This document shows positions 45,030 to 53,052 of a stretch of 61,270 nt of DNA, in pieces. The first letter of the stretch is position 1. Every line of letters starts with the position of its first letter. The notes under the pieces are model-generated. The model ran no database searches. It was given only the letters and a program-made list of their open reading frames with translations, and was not told the origin of the DNA. The stretch comes from Adlercreutzia sp. ZJ304 (GTDB lineage Bacteria > Actinomycetota > Coriobacteriia > Coriobacteriales > Eggerthellaceae): positions 1 through 61,270 of the forward strand of contig NZ_JAAKEG010000013.1 in the NCBI RefSeq assembly GCF_011039075.1, in the 5' to 3' direction. A program made the translations under genes and the position numbers.

Positions 45030-45171
45030 TGCCTTCTAGAAATCGATATATTATGTGCTCGAGATATTCAGGTATAGCTTCCATGGGGTAAACTAATCAT
45101 GCATATTAATGCACATCTATTGTCGTGGCATTTGCTACAGATGTGTTTAGATCTTCGAGATGGAGGAAAAG

Positions 45172-47247
45172 ATGGCAGCTCCTGCTACTGAGCATGTGCG
45201 CAATATTGTCCTTGTGGGTCAAGATGGCGCAGGTAAAACATCACTGGCTGAAGCCATGCTGTACGTTTCGGGTAAAACTCCTAGAATGGGTACAACGCAT
45301 GATGGTAAGTCGTTTATGGACTACGATTCAGAGGAAATAAAGCGTAAGTTCACAATAAGCACGAGCATAGCTCCTATTCCTTATAAAGACTACAAAATTA
45401 ATGTGCTTGATACTTCTGGGCATCCCGATTTCATTGGCGATACTTTAGCTACTATGCAAGCTGCAGAAATGGCACTATTTGTGGTAGATGCAGTTGCCGG
45501 ACCGCAGGTTATGACTACTCGTCTTTGGCGTGAAGCCGAAAAAATGAGGCTTTCGCGCGCAGTATATATCAATCATATTGATCGCGAAAATGCTAACTTT
45601 GATGCTGCTATGGCTACTCTGCATGCACGTTTCGGATCGCGTTTGGGCGCTGTGACTATTCCTATTGGTGTTAATCGCGATTTTGAAGGCGTAATAGATG
45701 TTATTCGCATGAAAGCGCGCTATCACAGAGGCGGCGGTACTGAGGAAACGGTAGAGGATATTCCCGCTGACTATATGGAAGCTGCGTTAATGGCGCGCGA
45801 TAAACTTTGCGATTTGGTTGCTGAAGCCGATGACGAGCTTATGATGAAATACCTCGATGGCGAAGAGCAGCTAAGTCAAGAAGAGTTAGAATCGCTTCTC
45901 GATAAAGCGATTGCCCAAGAGTTATTCATTCCTGTATTTGTTGGTTCGACCATTATTATGCAGGGCGTAGAGAGCCTCATGGAAGATATATGTACATACT
46001 TCCCGCACCCGCGCAGTCATGGTCGTTTCCGTCAAATGTCTGATGGATTAACTATTCCAATTGATGAGACAAAACGTCCTAGTGCATTTGTTTTTAAGAC
46101 TATAAACGATCCGTTTGTTGGGCGTTTAAGCTTCCTTAAAGTGTTATCCGGATATCTTGAGCCCGGACTAGAGCTGATCAATGCGCGTACCGGCAAGAAA
46201 GAGCGCTTGGGCAAGATTCAGGTAATGATGGGCAAAGAACCAATGGATGTAAAAAGCGCGAAAGCTGGCGATATTGTTGTTGTGCCAAAGCTTTCCGAGA
46301 CGCGCAATGGTGATACGCTTTCCGTAGAAGGCGACATAGCAATTGAACCGCTTGAATTGCCCGAGCCGCTGTATCCGGTCGCAATAGAGGCTGTGAACAA
46401 AAATGAAGAGGACAAGCTAGGCACATTCTTGACACGTGCGGCTGAGGCCGATCCTACAATTCGCATTCAGCGCGACGATCAGACGCATCAAACTATAGTA
46501 TATGCTATGGGCGATACTCAGGTTGATATGCTGCTCTCTCGCATGAAAGAGCAAGCTGGTGTAGATGCCAAATTGGTTGATGTTCGCATTCCTTATCGTG
46601 AAACTATTCGCCGCATGTCCGAGGCGCAAGGTCGCCATAAGAAACAAACCGGTGGCGCTGGTCAATTTGGCGATTGCTGGCTGCGCTTAGAGCCTATTCC
46701 AGATGGTGGATATGAATTTGTGGACGCTATTAAGGGTGGCGTTATTCCCAACGGGTTAATTCCTGCTGTCGATAAAGGCGTGCAAGAAGCTATGGCGGAA
46801 GGCTTTTTGGCTGGATATCCCATGGTTGATATTAAATGTACCGTCTTCGATGGCTCTTACCATGCTGTAGACAGTAATGAAATGGCGTTTAAGACTGCTG
46901 CTCGCATAGGCTTCCGCGCGGCATGTGAAAAAGCGAATCCGGTTGTGCTAGAGCCGATGGCTACGCTTGATGTTGCTGTTGATGAAGAGTATGCGGGTGC
47001 AGTTATGGGCGATATTTCGACACGTCGAGGTCGCATAATAGGTACTGACGCAGGTGCTGCTGGAGAGACAATTATTAAAGTGCGCGTGCCATATGCTGAA
47101 GTTATCAGTTACACGAAAGATCTTCGTTCAATTACGCGCGGCTCCGGTACATATTCAATTAAGTTGGAGGGCTACGAAGAGGCACCGAGAGAAGTGACCA
47201 AAAAGCTGATTGAAGCGCACGAGGCAGCACGAGCCGCGGGCAACTAA
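45172..47247 (+). CDS. fusA2: Elongation factor G paralogue (EF-G2 type)
   Basis: The 691-aa translational GTPase has P-loop GQDGAGKT (residues 16-23), DTSGHPDF in place of DTPGHVDF, and NHID (134-137) where EF-G has NKxD. Domains II to V are complete (GRIIGTDAG and VPYAEVISYTKDLRSITRGSGTY near the end). These changes match the EF-G-like paralogues seen in Actinobacteria; their role in translocation or ribosome rescue is unclear. ATG 45172 is chosen because GGAGG lies 6 bases upstream; the ATG at 45160 is part of that site. No rpsL/rpsG/tuf genes are nearby, unlike the main fusA locus. Confidence 0.85.
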   Translation: MAAPATEHVRNIVLVGQDGAGKTSLAEAMLYVSGKTPRMGTTHDGKSFMDYDSEEIKRKFTISTSIAPIPYKDYKINVLDTSGHPDFIGDTLATMQAAEMALFVVDAVAGPQVMTTRLWREAEKMRLSRAVYINHIDRENANFDAAMATLHARFGSRLGAVTIPIGVNRDFEGVIDVIRMKARYHRGGGTEETVEDIPADYMEAALMARDKLCDLVAEADDELMMKYLDGEEQLSQEELESLLDKAIAQELFIPVFVGSTIIMQGVESLMEDICTYFPHPRSHGRFRQMSDGLTIPIDETKRPSAFVFKTINDPFVGRLSFLKVLSGYLEPGLELINARTGKKERLGKIQVMMGKEPMDVKSAKAGDIVVVPKLSETRNGDTLSVEGDIAIEPLELPEPLYPVAIEAVNKNEEDKLGTFLTRAAEADPTIRIQRDDQTHQTIVYAMGDTQVDMLLSRMKEQAGVDAKLVDVRIPYRETIRRMSEAQGRHKKQTGGAGQFGDCWLRLEPIPDGGYEFVDAIKGGVIPNGLIPAVDKGVQEAMAEGFLAGYPMVDIKCTVFDGSYHAVDSNEMAFKTAARIGFRAACEKANPVVLEPMATLDVAVDEEYAGAVMGDISTRRGRIIGTDAGAAGETIIKVRVPYAEVISYTKDLRSITRGSGTYSIKLEGYEEAPREVTKKLIEAHEAARAAGN

Positions 47248-47250
47248 GGT

Positions 47251-47285
47251 TATAATCGCATGCGGCTTGCGCATCTAATGCGCAA
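47251..47285 (+). promoter_or_regulatory. TATAAT box and 8-bp inverted repeat upstream of SpoVA-like gene
   Basis: TATAAT at 47251-47256 is followed by the perfect inverted repeat TTGCGCAT/ATGCGCAA (47267-47285, 3-base loop), which would sit at or just after the start of transcription. It may be an operator or a 5' stabilising hairpin. No T-run follows, so it is not a normal terminator for the EF-G gene. Confidence 0.45.
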
Positions 47286-47339
47286 AATACTAGGGGGTCA
47301 GCTGTTTATTTAGCTGATAGATGTTTAATAGGGGAAGAT

Positions 47340-48269
47340 ATGAAACCGTACAAGACAGTAATCTACAGTTTTTTTGTAGGAGGAATGTTTGCGCTTATCG
47401 CTCAGGCTATATTAGCGGTTTGGCAGACAGTGCTTGCTGGCACTCCGATGGAGTTTTTCATAGGTGGCGCCACGCTGGTATCTATGGGTGTAATTGGCTG
47501 CATTTTGGGTGGTCTAGCTTGCTACCAATACGTTGAGGAATGGGCAACATTCGGCGCTTTGTTGCCGTTCTCTGGTTTTGCTATGGCGGTAGGCATGAAA
47601 GCTGTTGGACCGTGGACCACCAACAATGAAAAAGCTGGAAAGTGCGTTATTAACGTTGTTTGGTTTGTACTGTGGTTCAATGTGGTTTTTGCGGCTATAT
47701 GTATAGTCATAGGTTTCTTGTTTGGTATGCTTGGTGTTGAGCCAGCATTTACTATAGAAAAAACTACTGGCGCAATGCTTTTCCCGCTAGCTTTTCTTAT
47801 TGGTGGTGTACTTGCGGCACTGTTCCAAATCCTTTTTGTTGCTTTGAAGTCAATAACACCGAAGGTTACTCCGCTTCATATATTGATGACAGCATGGATG
47901 TGCGGCGCAATATTTGCGCCACTTGGAGTTTCTGGTGCTTTGGCGAATCTCTCTGGGGAAGGTTTCTCCGTAATGATAACCGTTGGCGGTTACAACATGT
48001 ACAATGTTGGATTCGACCTAGCCATGGGTGAAACCGGAACAGCTCTTCTGCATCTTGGTTCATTTGGACTGGCTGTATTCGGTCTTATGATTACCGCGCT
48101 GTTTACATGGATAATTTACAATGCGGTATTCGGACGTAAGCCTATTCATCAAGTTCACATAGATAAAGCACAGGCATCTATAGATGGTCTAACAAAGCAG
48201 GTGCCCGCTTCTGATAATGTTGAGGGTTTCGATTACGAAGTAAATCCGTCTTCAGCCACTAGTGCATAG
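47340..48269 (+). CDS. SpoVA-like (SpoVAC/SpoVAE-type) membrane protein
   Basis: The 309-aa protein has about eight hydrophobic segments. The N-terminus YSFFVGGMFALIAQAIL and the later LLPFSGFAMAVGMKA resemble SpoVAE/SpoVAC, the spore membrane proteins that move dipicolinic acid. The second half (LFPLAFLIGGVLAALFQILF, then LGVSGALANLSGEGFSVMI) repeats the same pattern, as if two SpoVA-like units were fused. Coriobacteriia do not sporulate and no other spore gene is in the window, so the role here is unknown. A small membrane protein gene follows after 8 bases. Confidence 0.65.
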   Translation: MKPYKTVIYSFFVGGMFALIAQAILAVWQTVLAGTPMEFFIGGATLVSMGVIGCILGGLACYQYVEEWATFGALLPFSGFAMAVGMKAVGPWTTNNEKAGKCVINVVWFVLWFNVVFAAICIVIGFLFGMLGVEPAFTIEKTTGAMLFPLAFLIGGVLAALFQILFVALKSITPKVTPLHILMTAWMCGAIFAPLGVSGALANLSGEGFSVMITVGGYNMYNVGFDLAMGETGTALLHLGSFGLAVFGLMITALFTWIIYNAVFGRKPIHQVHIDKAQASIDGLTKQVPASDNVEGFDYEVNPSSATSA

Positions 48270-48277
48270 GTGAATTT

Positions 48278-48571
48278 ATGTCTCGCAACTCCAAAAATAA
48301 AGCCAAGATAAAACAGCAGATATATGAATTGAAGCTGAAAAAGCGCAATGGGTTTATGCGCTGCATAGCGGCAATTGTGGGTTTTGCTGTACTTATAGTT
48401 ATCAAAATATCGCTTTCATCTAATGGTGTGGAGTGGGCGAGTACAACTGTGGCTAATGCTATCTTTTTCATTATGGCGTTAGTGGCGGCTGGTTTTGCCG
48501 GTCTAGGCAGTCGTGATTGGCGTCATGCGCGCGACGAGATTTTAGCGCTTAATCAGAAGCTGCATAAATAG
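48278..48571 (+). CDS. Small hypothetical membrane protein, 97 aa
   Basis: A very basic N-terminal 28 residues (Arg/Lys/Asn-rich) is followed by two hydrophobic segments (about 29-45, CIAAIVGFAVLIVIKI, and 57-78, VANAIFFIMALVAAGFAGLG) and a short charged tail. Probably co-transcribed with the SpoVA-like gene 8 bases upstream, and followed by a terminator. Function unknown. Confidence 0.7.
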   Translation: MSRNSKNKAKIKQQIYELKLKKRNGFMRCIAAIVGFAVLIVIKISLSSNGVEWASTTVANAIFFIMALVAAGFAGLGSRDWRHARDEILALNQKLHK

Positions 48572-48596
48572 ACACTACTGGCTATATAAGCATTTG

Positions 48597-48631
48597 AGAA
48601 GGCATCTGCTGTTAGTGGATGCCTTCTTTTT
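48597..48631 (+). terminator. Intrinsic terminator after the small membrane protein gene
   Basis: GAAGGCATC (48598-48606) pairs with GATGCCTTC (48618-48626), 9 bp, around an 11-base loop, then five T residues. Confidence 0.85.
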
Positions 48632-48672
48632 ATGAATTTATAAATAATATAGAACAAATGTTTTATTTATGA

Positions 48673-48678
48673 TATAGT
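48673..48678 (+). promoter_or_regulatory. -10 box of the structured-leader transcript
   Basis: TATAGT stands directly before the folded leader, with a weak TAGAAC 17 bases upstream as -35. It implies transcription from about 48685. Confidence 0.35.
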
Positions 48679-48693
48679 GAAGAAAATGAGCCA

Positions 48694-48767
48694 GTGCAAG
48701 CGCCTCTTTCAAAAAGAGTGTCCGCGCAGGTACCGTATTTCCCGCGGTACCCATACAACGCTTGCAA
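48694..48767 (+). ncRNA. Structured 5' leader RNA (three-way-junction-like) of a hypothetical gene
   Basis: An outer stem TGCAAGCG (48695-48702) / CGCTTGCA (48759-48766) is perfect over 8 bp. It encloses two hairpins: CTCTTT/AAAGAG (48704-48709, 48713-48718) and GGTACCG/CGGTACC (48729-48735, 48745-48751). A competing helix CCGCG/CGCGG (48722-48726, 48743-48747) would break the second hairpin, so two alternative folds exist. It lies between a promoter-like box and the ATG at 48809. It looks like a cis-regulatory leader; the class is not one I recognise. Confidence 0.5.
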
Positions 48768-48808
48768 GATCCTCGCCGTATAGGGAATTAAAGAGAGTGG
48801 GTGCTACT

Positions 48809-49351
48809 ATGCGTAAAGGCACGCTTTATTTTCCTGCGCAATTTTGCTCTTCTGATTCCATCGTAGAAGAGTCAGATATTAACACTGTTAAACATTTTCT
48901 TTGCATGTCTAATCCTGCAACCATAGCTGATCGCATTCTTTTAGATCGGTTTGATTGGTCGCCCGAGGCGCTGTCTGCTAACGAATCAATTAGGAATGCA
49001 TTTGTGCATAAGATTCGGTCAGCGTTGTCTCTTATGCAGCATATAGAAGAGAGTTCAATTTCAGATTCCTTGCATATCGTAGTTCCTTGGCAATGGCCCA
49101 ATCTATCTGATAAAGAAAAAGAGTCGAATTGTTTTATTGGGGCTGCGCTTGTTAACCTAGAAAATTCTAAGGTCACTGATATATCATCTTTGTCCAGCAT
49201 GTCTTGGACTGACATGCTTAGCTATCGTATGTGGTTGCCAAATAACCTCTCCTGCATTGATTCAGTTGCAGTTATCAGCTATGTCTTTTGGTGTATTACA
49301 CACGATGGATTTGGATCAGATTTGACAGAATTGATACGTGCCGTTATATAG
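48809..49351 (+). CDS. Hypothetical protein behind a structured leader
   Basis: The 180-aa protein reads MRKGTLYFPAQFCSS at the start. It contains an Asp/Ser-rich soluble body with WSPEALSANESIRNAF and HIVVPWQWPNLSDKEK, and a hydrophobic patch near the end (SVAVISYVFWCITHDGF). No recognisable domain. A start at 48677 would place the -10 box and the leader structure inside the coding region, so ATG 48809 (weak GAGTGGG site) is preferred. It stands alone between a terminator and the glutamate synthase genes. Confidence 0.6.
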   Translation: MRKGTLYFPAQFCSSDSIVEESDINTVKHFLCMSNPATIADRILLDRFDWSPEALSANESIRNAFVHKIRSALSLMQHIEESSISDSLHIVVPWQWPNLSDKEKESNCFIGAALVNLENSKVTDISSLSSMSWTDMLSYRMWLPNNLSCIDSVAVISYVFWCITHDGFGSDLTELIRAVI

Positions 49352-49507
49352 CTCCATTTTTACGTTACGAAGCAGGCAAATATTAGGAGCGCTTAACACG
49401 ATAGAAACATGCAGCACATTCATGCGTAACATAGCGATGTTAGCATTTTTCTAATATAGGTACACATGTATACAGATTATTGATCTCCACTTAAAGAGGT
49501 GCAGAAT

Positions 49508-50713
49508 ATGGCGGTTAAACCCATACCTAGAGAAGGTGACGTTAGAATCCCTTCCGGATGTGCGATATCTGCCGTTATGGATAAAAGCGGCAAACGCCAT
49601 GACGGCAGCGACATTCTTAAATCTATTGCGCTGATGCACGATAGAGGCAATGGATTAGGCGGCGGCTTTGCGGCGTATGGAATATACCCTGAATACAAAG
49701 AGCTATACGCATTTCATATTATGTATGAAACTCACGAGTCGCGAATACAGACAGAGGCTTATATTGATAAGTATTTCATGATAGAAAAACAGGAGCGCAT
49801 TCCTACCGAAAGCGTTGCCTCAATAAAGAATCCCCCTGATATTTGGCGGTATTTTGCTGCTCCGCATCCCATGCGGCTCAATATGAGCGGTTTAGATGAA
49901 TCCGAATACACAATGCGCCATGTGGTGCATATTAATTCTTGTATTGATGGGGCATTTGTGGCTTCTTCTGGGAAAAATATGGGAGCTTTTAAGGGTGTGG
50001 GCTATCCGGAAGATATTGGTGAATTCTATAGAATAACCGATTATTCTGGTTGGGCATGGACTGCTCATGGTAGGTTTCCTACCAATACTCCGGGATGGTG
50101 GGGAGGCGCACATCCGTTTACTTTGCTTAACTGGTCTGTAGTTCATAATGGAGAAATTTCAAGCTACGATGCTAACCGAAGATATGTAGAACAATTTGGA
50201 TATCTCTGCGATCTTCAAACAGACACAGAAGTTATAACGTATTTGTTCGATTTGCTTTCAAGAAGACACGGCTTGTCACAGGAGATGGCTGCTCATATTA
50301 TGACGGCTGCATCTTGGGAAGAAATCGACAAGATGAGTCCTGAAGATGCGGAATTTGAAACAGCGCTTCGCATAACGTATGCAAGCGCCCTTGTGAATGG
50401 ACCGTTTTCGGTTATTTTAGGCTCCGAAGAAGGTCTTCTGGCTTTGAACGATCGTCTTAAATTAAGAGCGCTAATGGTTGGAGAAAAGGGGAGCATGGTA
50501 TATATGGCAAGCGAGCAAGCTGCCATAGAAGTGGTTTGCCCTGATGCTCAAAATGTTAGATCTATAGAAGGTGGCGTGCCATTTGTTGTACAACTTGACG
50601 AAGTGGCACAGCGCAAGATGAATGAATCCGCCGAAAACATTGCAAAGGAAACGCCTCTGGCGCACGAAACAGGAGTATTGCCTCCACGTAGAAGGGAGGC
50701 AACACATGCTTGA
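49508..50713 (+). CDS. Glutamate synthase glutaminase (class II amidotransferase) subunit
   Basis: This 401-aa GATase type 2 protein releases ammonia from glutamine. The predicted nucleophile is Cys18 (IPSGCAISAV), so a short leader would be removed to expose it. HGRFPTNTPGWWGGAHPF and NWSVVHNGEISSYDANRRY are the substrate-binding blocks, followed by QTDTEVITYLF. It is the separate-gene form of the GltB N-terminal domain, as in Archaea and some anaerobes. ATG 49508 follows AGAGGTG. Its TGA stop lies inside the next gene. Confidence 0.88.
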   Translation: MAVKPIPREGDVRIPSGCAISAVMDKSGKRHDGSDILKSIALMHDRGNGLGGGFAAYGIYPEYKELYAFHIMYETHESRIQTEAYIDKYFMIEKQERIPTESVASIKNPPDIWRYFAAPHPMRLNMSGLDESEYTMRHVVHINSCIDGAFVASSGKNMGAFKGVGYPEDIGEFYRITDYSGWAWTAHGRFPTNTPGWWGGAHPFTLLNWSVVHNGEISSYDANRRYVEQFGYLCDLQTDTEVITYLFDLLSRRHGLSQEMAAHIMTAASWEEIDKMSPEDAEFETALRITYASALVNGPFSVILGSEEGLLALNDRLKLRALMVGEKGSMVYMASEQAAIEVVCPDAQNVRSIEGGVPFVVQLDEVAQRKMNESAENIAKETPLAHETGVLPPRRREATHA

Positions 50714-52211
50714 TCATAGCCTTCCCAAATACAGGGTATATCGCGATTTGGAAGAGTGTAGCAACTGTGGAGTGTGCATACATTCTTGCTCTAACGGAGT
50801 GCACTATAAAAGCGCCGATGGAGTTGCCATAAAAGCCGATCATAAAAAATGCGTTAATTGTCTAAGATGTGTTGTTATGTGCCCAGAAAATGCTCTTGCT
50901 ATTACTGAGTGGCCTCAAGTAGGTGTTGGGTCTTCTAATTGGACGCTTGGATATATGCAAGACATTGCAAAACAGGCTCAGACGGGGGCGGTGCTTCTAT
51001 CGTCTATGGGTACACCTAATTCGTATCCGGTGTATTGGGATCATCTTCTATTGAATGCAAGCCAAGTAACAAATCCATCCATAGACCCATTGCGAGAACC
51101 TATGGAAACAAGAGTGTTTCTAGGCAGCCGACCAAACATGCTAAAAATTAACGAACGACAACGCAAAGTGGTTTCAAAAATGCCACCGCAACTTAAAATG
51201 AATGTTCCTGTTATGTTTTCTGCAATGAGTTTTGGGTCGGTGTCTCTTAATACCCAAAAAGCGCTAGCTATGGCAGCTCGCGAACTCGGTACTTTTTTCA
51301 ACAGCGGCGAAGGTGGTCTTCATCGCGACTTGGAAGATTATTCTGACAACACAATTGTTCAAGTGGCTTCGGGAAGATTTGGGGTAGATCCTCATTATCT
51401 CAATAATGCGGCTGCTATAGAAATTAAGATTGGGCAAGGGGCAAAGCCCGGCATTGGAGGGCATCTTCCGGGCGAAAAAGTTACAGCTGAGGTGTCTGGT
51501 ACGCGAATGATTCCACAGGGTTCAGATGCAATATCCCCTGCACCTCATCATGATATTTATTCTATTGAAGACTTGCGCCAGCTTATTTTTTCATTGAAAG
51601 AAGCCACTTTATACAAAAAACCAGTATTGGTAAAAATAGCTGCTGTGCATAATGCTGCTGCAATAGCTTCAGGTATGGCTCGGGCTGGAGCTGACATTAT
51701 TGTTATAGATGGTTTTCGAGGCGGAACAGGTGCTGCTCCTAAGCGCATTAGAGACAACGTTGGTATACCAATCGAGTTAGCACTAGCGGCTGTAGACCAG
51801 CGTTTACGAGACGAAAGTATACGCTCTACGGTTAGTCTTGTCGTTTCTGGCTCTATTCGCAGTTCAGCGGACATAGTGCGCGCTATAGCGCTTGGTGCTG
51901 ATGCTGTATCTATTGGTTCTGCAGCTCTTATAGCTGTAGGGTGTCATCAGTGTGGCGATTGCTATCGCGGGCGTTGTAATTGGGGCATTGCTACCCAAGA
52001 TCCGAATTTAACAAGGCGCCTTCATCCAGAATCAGCCGCAAAAAGGATAGTGAATCTTGTTAGAGGCTGGAACAAAGAAATAGAAGAGATGATGGGCGGA
52101 ATGGGGATAAATTCAATCGATAGCCTTCGGGGAAATCGTTATATGTTGCGCGGAGTAGGGCTCAATAAGAAAGAACTCGAGATACTCGGGGTGAAACATG
52201 CTGGAGAATAA
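50706..52211 (+). CDS. gltB: Glutamate synthase FMN-binding subunit with ferredoxin domain
   Basis: The 501-aa protein starts with a 2[4Fe-4S] ferredoxin module (CSNCGVCIHSC and CVNCLRCVVMC, residues 18-65). The FMN barrel of glutamate synthase follows, with SFGSVSLNTQKALAMAA, FNSGEGGLHRD, KIGQGAKPGIGGHLPG and DIIVIDGFRGGTGAAP. It ends in a Cys motif for a 3Fe-4S cluster (CHQCGDCYRGRC). It converts 2-oxoglutarate and ammonia to glutamate, probably using reduced ferredoxin or another low-potential donor. ATG 50706 overlaps the previous gene by 8 bases; the longer frame from 50622 is rejected. Confidence 0.92.
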   Translation: MLDHSLPKYRVYRDLEECSNCGVCIHSCSNGVHYKSADGVAIKADHKKCVNCLRCVVMCPENALAITEWPQVGVGSSNWTLGYMQDIAKQAQTGAVLLSSMGTPNSYPVYWDHLLLNASQVTNPSIDPLREPMETRVFLGSRPNMLKINERQRKVVSKMPPQLKMNVPVMFSAMSFGSVSLNTQKALAMAARELGTFFNSGEGGLHRDLEDYSDNTIVQVASGRFGVDPHYLNNAAAIEIKIGQGAKPGIGGHLPGEKVTAEVSGTRMIPQGSDAISPAPHHDIYSIEDLRQLIFSLKEATLYKKPVLVKIAAVHNAAAIASGMARAGADIIVIDGFRGGTGAAPKRIRDNVGIPIELALAAVDQRLRDESIRSTVSLVVSGSIRSSADIVRAIALGADAVSIGSAALIAVGCHQCGDCYRGRCNWGIATQDPNLTRRLHPESAAKRIVNLVRGWNKEIEEMMGGMGINSIDSLRGNRYMLRGVGLNKKELEILGVKHAGE

Positions 52212-52956
52212 AAAGCACTTTGTTTGCGACAATAATAAGGAAGAGCTAACACTGGGAACGTTGCATTTTCAAGAAGCGAATGAACTTATTCGCCAAAAGC
52301 TTGCCAAATGTAGCAGTCTTATACTGCGCAACGTTTTTGCGCAACGCTATATAGGATGCGCAATGCCCATGGGTAAAAGCATATATGTATTCGGTACGCC
52401 GGGAAATGATATGGCCGCTTATATGGATGGTGGCAGCATAGAAGTTTTTGGAAACGCGCAAGACCAGATAGGTAACACAATGAATGATGGTGTAGTTGTC
52501 ATTCATGGGCGCTGTGGAGATGCAGCGGGTTATGCTATGCGAGGCGGTACCATTTTTATACGCGATGATTGCGGTTGGCGTGTTGGCATTAATATGAAGC
52601 AATATCAAGATAAATGTCCAACTATAGTTATCGGTGGTAATGCTGGGAACTTTCTAGGTGAATACATGGCAGGTGGCATTATTTTGCTTCTGGGCAAAGC
52701 CGGATCTTACTTAGCTACAGGTATGCACGGGGGCGTTATATATCTAAGAAAAAATATTGATTTGTCTGGCATTACAGATGATCTTTCAATTTGTCCCCTA
52801 GATGATAGTGACGAAACAAAAATAACAGGTTTGCTTAACAGCTATTCAGAAAACTTTGGAGACGAATTAGACAAATTTACATTACCCGATATAGAAGAGT
52901 TTGTAAAAATTATTCCCAAGTCAGCTAGACCTTATGCAAATATGTATGCAAATTAA
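52198..52956 (+). CDS. Glutamate synthase GXGXG (beta-helix) subunit
   Basis: The 252-aa protein carries the repeated glycine turns of the GltB alpha-subunit C-terminal domain: GTPGNDMAAYMDGGSIEVFG, DQIGNTMNDGVVVIHG, GDAAGYAMRGGTIFI, GNFLGEYMAGGIILLLG and GSYLATGMHGGVIYL. In fused GltB it is structural and lies between the other two domains. Here it is the third separate gene, overlapping the FMN gene by 14 bases. No gltD-like NAD(P)H subunit follows. Confidence 0.9.
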   Translation: MLENKKHFVCDNNKEELTLGTLHFQEANELIRQKLAKCSSLILRNVFAQRYIGCAMPMGKSIYVFGTPGNDMAAYMDGGSIEVFGNAQDQIGNTMNDGVVVIHGRCGDAAGYAMRGGTIFIRDDCGWRVGINMKQYQDKCPTIVIGGNAGNFLGEYMAGGIILLLGKAGSYLATGMHGGVIYLRKNIDLSGITDDLSICPLDDSDETKITGLLNSYSENFGDELDKFTLPDIEEFVKIIPKSARPYANMYAN

Positions 52957-52977
52957 ACTTTGCATTGCATCGCTAAA

Positions 52978-53029
52978 GCCGGCAAGGCGTATTTATAACT
53001 GCGAAATTCCTGAATACACCCTTTCCGGC
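52978..53029. terminator. Imperfect inverted repeat between convergent genes, possible two-way terminator
   Basis: GCCGG-AAGG-GTATT on the left is matched by AATAC-CCTT-CCGGC on the right, with small bulges and a loop of about 19 bases. It lies in the 96-base gap between two convergent genes. T-runs are weak on both sides. Confidence 0.35.
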
Positions 53030-53052
53030 ATTACGCATCTAAAGCGTACCTA

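Noticed and set aside
48677-48808. N-terminal extension of the hypothetical gene starting at GTG 48677
   Set aside because: It coincides with a -10-like box and a highly structured sequence, and the encoded residues look non-protein-like compared with the rest.
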